NCBI GenBank assembly: GCA_023807065.1
Contig: JAJJLU010000009.1
Coordinates: 1-64,000 of the forward strand
Reading direction: 5' to 3'
DNA: 64,000 nt
Source of the DNA: Isotricha intestinalis
Taxonomy: Eukaryota; Ciliophora; Litostomatea; Vestibuliferida; Isotrichidae
Part shown: positions 60,968-64,000 of the stretch, one piece after another
Layout: each line of letters starts with the position of its first letter
Numbering within the stretch: position 1 is the stretch's first letter
Program-made: the position numbers and the translations under genes
The notes under the pieces: model-generated
Databases searched by the model: none
Told to the model about the DNA's origin: nothing
What the model saw: only the letters and a program-made list of their open reading frames with translations

Positions 60968-61777
60968 TTAATAAAACTCATATTCTTTTTTTGAATTTAT
61001 TTTATTATAAAATTGCTTTTCTTCTAATTTTCTTTTATTATATAAATAATTACTAACCATAGAATTAGTATAAATTCTTGGTAATTTAGATTTTTCTTTT
61101 AAACTATGATTTTCTTTTAAATTTTGAGTTAAATTACTATTTCTTTTATTTAAATCTTTTCTCATTTTATATTTTTCAGTCGAAAAAATAGGATTCATAT
61201 AATTACATAATCCATTCCAAAAAGAAGATATTTTCTTCATATGAATCATTCTTTCATTAAAATTATATGAATTTTCTTCTTTATTCTTAGGATATTTTTC
61301 TTCAATATCAGAATAAAATTTATGCTTTAAAGCACGTTCAATTCTTTCTGATAAATAATCTCTTTTTTTCTTTTTTTGAGAAGGATTTTTTTCTACTTTA
61401 ATTAAAGAATAATCTATTGAATTTTCATTACTAATATTAGTATTAATATATTTATTATTTTCATCCAATAATAATATATTATTTCTTTTTCTTAATCTTA
61501 TTTGGTTTTTTCTTGGTAAATCATGATTTAAGAATTTATGTGATGAAGAAATTTTAGGTAAATTAAATATTGAAGTTAATAAAACTGATTCATTATTTTC
61601 ATTATAATCTTTTCTGCTTTTTGAGTTAGATAATATTTTAGAAGATGATAAAGAAATATTTTGTGAATAATCTGAGATAATTTTACTGTTATAATTAGAT
61701 TTTTTACCTGATTTTATTGATTCAGTTGTACTTATTTTATTTAAAGAAGAAATATTTGTTAAATTATTTTTATACAT
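60968..61777 (-). CDS. Hypothetical Lys/Ser/Asn-rich protein
   Basis: A 269-residue protein with no recognised domain. It has a Ser-rich N-terminus with possible phosphorylation sites, a basic middle (KKKRDYLSERIERALKHKFY, one of the few helix-like stretches) and a Tyr/Lys-rich end. No signal peptide or membrane segment. It lies 80 bases from the Nup98-like gene on the same strand. Function unknown. Confidence 0.5.
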   Translation of the reverse strand: MYKNNLTNISSLNKISTTESIKSGKKSNYNSKIISDYSQNISLSSSKILSNSKSRKDYNENNESVLLTSIFNLPKISSSHKFLNHDLPRKNQIRLRKRNNILLLDENNKYINTNISNENSIDYSLIKVEKNPSQKKKKRDYLSERIERALKHKFYSDIEEKYPKNKEENSYNFNERMIHMKKISSFWNGLCNYMNPIFSTEKYKMRKDLNKRNSNLTQNLKENHSLKEKSKLPRIYTNSMVSNYLYNKRKLEEKQFYNKINSKKEYEFY

Positions 61778-61856
61778 TTATTAATAAAAAAAAAACTACT
61801 ATTTTAATTATTTAGATTTATATTTAAATATATATTTAAATAAAATATATAATTAT

Positions 61857-64000
61857 TTATATATAATCCCATTCTAATCTCCCTGTAATTCCATTATATG
61901 AAATAAAGACTCCATTATTTTCAGAAATTTTTTTCTTAAATTCTTCAATCATTCCTTCATTTTCATTTAAATCCAAATTATAAAGAATACATTTCCTTTT
62001 AACATTTAAATGATCATTTAGTTCAATACTTCCCTTTTCAATAACACATTCATTATCAATATCTAAATTTATTAAATTTACTTTTGATAAAAATCTTACT
62101 TCACCATAGTCATTATATATTTTAAAATCAGGAACATTACTCAATTCCTCATTTGTCATTCTGCATAATAATACATAATCTGGATTTGTTTTGTATCCAG
62201 GTTTAGTTAATTTAGGAATTAAATCTATTGGAACAATACTTGAAGAATCAGAAAAGTTACTTTTTGTTTTTTTATAAGTAATAATTGCATTAATTGATTT
62301 TGATAAGATATAATCTTTTAATAATTTATTTTCAGATAAAAAAGAATTTGAACCTAATAAAGAGATTTTTTCTAAAGAATAATCAAAATAATTATTCTTT
62401 AAAATAACATTGATTTTATCTGTTATTAAATTTTTTAAATTCTGAATTGAATTTAATATATTTATTGATTCAATTATAAAAGATTCATTTGTTCCATCTG
62501 GGATATTATAGTTAATTTCAAGAGAAATATTATTATTAATAGTGCTTTTTTTTGATGAATTTGATTTTATTTCTTTATTGTTAATTATATTTAAATCTTC
62601 ATTTTCTTTATTATTCTTTTTTTTTAATGAAGATTTACTCATCCAATCATAGTGAAAAGGTTTAAAATTCATATTTCTTATTTCATCTAAACTTAATAAA
62701 TTTTTTTGATATAAATAATCATCTTCTGAGATTTTTATTGATTTTTCTATTTTAGAATTATTATCAATTAAAGATTTTCTAGAATTTATTCTACTACTTT
62801 TTTCACTGTTTACTAATGAACTATATTTTGATTTCATATCATTTTTTTTTTTTTCATTAGTTGAATACTTTTTTTTATAATATTCTATATTTTTAACTAC
62901 TGTAGATGGTTTATAAGAAGAATAACTCTTTAAAGAATATTTTGAATCATAATATGAATTATAACTAATTTCATAAGAGGCTTTTTTTTTATTTAAATAT
63001 TTTCCAAATCTATTTAACAATTGGTTATTGTCTTCATAATATTTTTCTTTTAATTCATTTAAAAATGTCATAATGTCTTTTTGATTCACTACTGCATCAA
63101 TCACATCATTTGATGCTGTTCCAATTAAATTATCATAAACTCTATTAATATTATTATTCATAGTATTAGTAATATTATTATTTTGTTGATTATTATTATT
63201 TGCATTCGTTAAAACATTTGAATTTTGATTATTATTATTCTCAAAAAGAGGAATATTTGTTTGTGTGTTATTATTATTATTATTTCCCATTAGAGAAGAA
63301 GAATTAATTTCAAATATTGAAGTGTTTTTATTTCCATTATTATTATTGCATACATTATTTAAATTATTATTATTAACACCTATTAATAAACCATTATTAC
63401 CATTATTAGCTGAATTTATATTTCCAAATACTGGGTTTGTTGTATTTGAAGTGTTAATATTATTTGTCTTGTTATTTCCACAGAGAGATGAATTTTGAGT
63501 AGGCCCAAAAGAAAACCTGGAATTTATATTATTATTATTTCCACCTAAAAAAGTATTTGTATTATTATTATTTCCACCTAATAAAGTATTTGTATTATTG
63601 CTATTTCCACCAAATATATTATTTGTATTATTATTATTTCCACCAAATATATTATTTGTATTATTATTTCCACCAAATATATTATTTGTATTATTATTAT
63701 TTCCACCTAATAAAGTATTTGTATTATTATTATTTCCACCTAATAAAGTATTTGTATTGTTATTAATTCCACCTAATAAAGTATTTGTATTATTATTATT
63801 TCCACCTAATAAAGTATTTGTATTATTGCTATTTCCACCTAATAAAGTATTTGTATTATTATTATTTCCACCTAATAAAGTATTTGTATTATTATTATTT
63901 CCACCTAATAAAGTATTTGTATTATTGCTATTTCCACCTAATAAAGTATTTGTATTATTGATGTTATTTATATTATTTCCAAATAAGGAACCTTTACTAT
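61857..64000 (-). CDS. NUP98: Nup98-like FG/LLGG-repeat nucleoporin, 5' end beyond window
   Basis: The reading frame is open from 61859 to the window edge with no stop, so the gene continues to the right and its start is unseen; the internal MGNNNN at 63290 is not the start. The end matches the Nup98 autoproteolytic domain: KLTKPGYKTNPDYVLLCRMT, ELSNVPDFKIYNDYGEVRFLSKVNLINLDIDN, then a final VFISYNGITGRLEWDYI. It stops just before the usual HF-S cleavage site, so it has no C-terminal piece to release. Upstream is an Asn-rich region with VFGN, FSFGP and SLFGN motifs plus the LLGG array. Nup98 lines the nuclear pore channel and carries cargo-binding FG repeats. Confidence 0.8.
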   Translation of the reverse strand, partial: SKGSLFGNNINNINNTNTLLGGNSNNTNTLLGGNNNNTNTLLGGNNNNTNTLLGGNSNNTNTLLGGNNNNTNTLLGGINNNTNTLLGGNNNNTNTLLGGNNNNTNNIFGGNNNTNNIFGGNNNNTNNIFGGNSNNTNTLLGGNNNNTNTFLGGNNNNINSRFSFGPTQNSSLCGNNKTNNINTSNTTNPVFGNINSANNGNNGLLIGVNNNNLNNVCNNNNGNKNTSIFEINSSSLMGNNNNNNTQTNIPLFENNNNQNSNVLTNANNNNQQNNNITNTMNNNINRVYDNLIGTASNDVIDAVVNQKDIMTFLNELKEKYYEDNNQLLNRFGKYLNKKKASYEISYNSYYDSKYSLKSYSSYKPSTVVKNIEYYKKKYSTNEKKKNDMKSKYSSLVNSEKSSRINSRKSLIDNNSKIEKSIKISEDDYLYQKNLLSLDEIRNMNFKPFHYDWMSKSSLKKKNNKENEDLNIINNKEIKSNSSKKSTINNNISLEINYNIPDGTNESFIIESINILNSIQNLKNLITDKINVILKNNYFDYSLEKISLLGSNSFLSENKLLKDYILSKSINAIITYKKTKSNFSDSSSIVPIDLIPKLTKPGYKTNPDYVLLCRMTNEELSNVPDFKIYNDYGEVRFLSKVNLINLDIDNECVIEKGSIELNDHLNVKRKCILYNLDLNENEGMIEEFKKKISENNGVFISYNGITGRLEWDYI
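63541..63966 (-). repeat. 33-base coding repeats in the Nup98-like gene
   Basis: Thirteen copies begin with CCACC on the plus strand, all 33 bases apart except one 30-base step (63640 to 63670). They encode NNNNTNTLLGG-type units: nine with TLLGG, one with TFLGG and three with NIFGG. Only the NIFGG units keep an F before G. The array runs to about 63966, followed by an SLFGN motif. The exact 33-base spacing keeps the frame. Confidence 0.85.

Noticed and set aside
63288..63290. ATG encoding MGNNNN as the start of the Nup98-like gene, with a myristoylation-like Gly2
   Set aside because: The frame is open far upstream into the FG/LLGG array and beyond the window, so this Met is internal.
63541..63966. 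Regularly spaced 33-base repeats resembling a CRISPR array
   Set aside because: The units are directly contiguous, in frame, and encode Asn/Gly repeats in a nucleoporin. There are no unique spacers.

Overview
The window is the end of an extremely AT-rich eukaryotic chromosome. It opens with about 32 bases of C-rich telomeric repeat, a mix of CCCCAAT and CCCCAT units, and the first gene begins only about 140 bases further in. Thirty-nine protein genes are packed into 64 kb on both strands, mostly 50 to 300 bases apart. Most have one uninterrupted frame. Five carry very short introns (29, 29, 30, 48, 54 and 62 bases) that I found by completing known domains or by joining frames. Glutamine is CAA and tryptophan is TGG throughout. 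Almost every gene ends in TAA; one ends in TAG and one appears to end in TGA, so the code looks standard. Cilium and cortex genes (RIB43A, a giant Sfi1-like protein, a KIF12-like kinesin, a PTPDC1-like phosphatase, a protein kinase A regulatory subunit) together with tiny introns and a C4A2-like telomere point to a ciliate macronuclear chromosome. The code excludes the usual Tetrahymena/Paramecium type. A litostome (gut or rumen ciliate) is my best guess, but it is inference only.

Layout. 1-8.6 kb: telomere, short RIB43A, secreted glutaminyl cyclase, a coiled-coil protein, a ubiquitin-like plus PHR-domain protein, an FCP1/SCP-type phosphatase with an Asn-rich repeat region, and an unknown. 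9.1-14.6 kb: CKS1, a possible pseudokinase, the autophagy protease ATG4, an arrestin-fold protein, alpha-SNAP. 15.5-25 kb: TM9 protein, ribosomal eL29, DHHC palmitoyltransferase, prolyl-tRNA synthetase, the mitochondrial import factor PAM16, a KHDC4-like RNA-binding protein, an unknown. 25-40.6 kb: the 3018-residue Sfi1-like protein, then a RING-CH/FHA protein, a PTPDC1-like phosphatase, an EF-hand coiled-coil protein and an unknown, all on the plus strand. 40.7-50.3 kb: PKA regulatory subunit, a possibly lipidated protein paired with a small EF-hand protein, KEOPS KAE1, an ankyrin protein, Hsp110. 51-64 kb: KIF12-like kinesin, a second arrestin-fold protein, ribosomal uS4, a small two-intron membrane protein, an acidic protein, a CCCH/RING protein, an unknown, and the 3' part of a Nup98-like nucleoporin running off the window.

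There are no operons; neighbours are divergent, convergent or tandem without functional grouping. Recurring themes are the ciliary and cortical cytoskeleton, membrane traffic (alpha-SNAP, TM9, DHHC, arrestin folds) and protein homeostasis (ATG4, Hsp110, RING proteins).

The most interesting object is the nucleoporin at the right edge. Most FG motifs in its 33-base repeat array have become LLGG, and its Nup98 C-terminal domain stops just before the position of the usual self-cleavage site. Ciliates are known to use different Nup98 repeat types in their two nuclei, so this may be a nucleus-specific paralogue. I found no CRISPR array, transposon, tRNA or rRNA. One GC-rich hairpin in an intergenic gap is unexplained.
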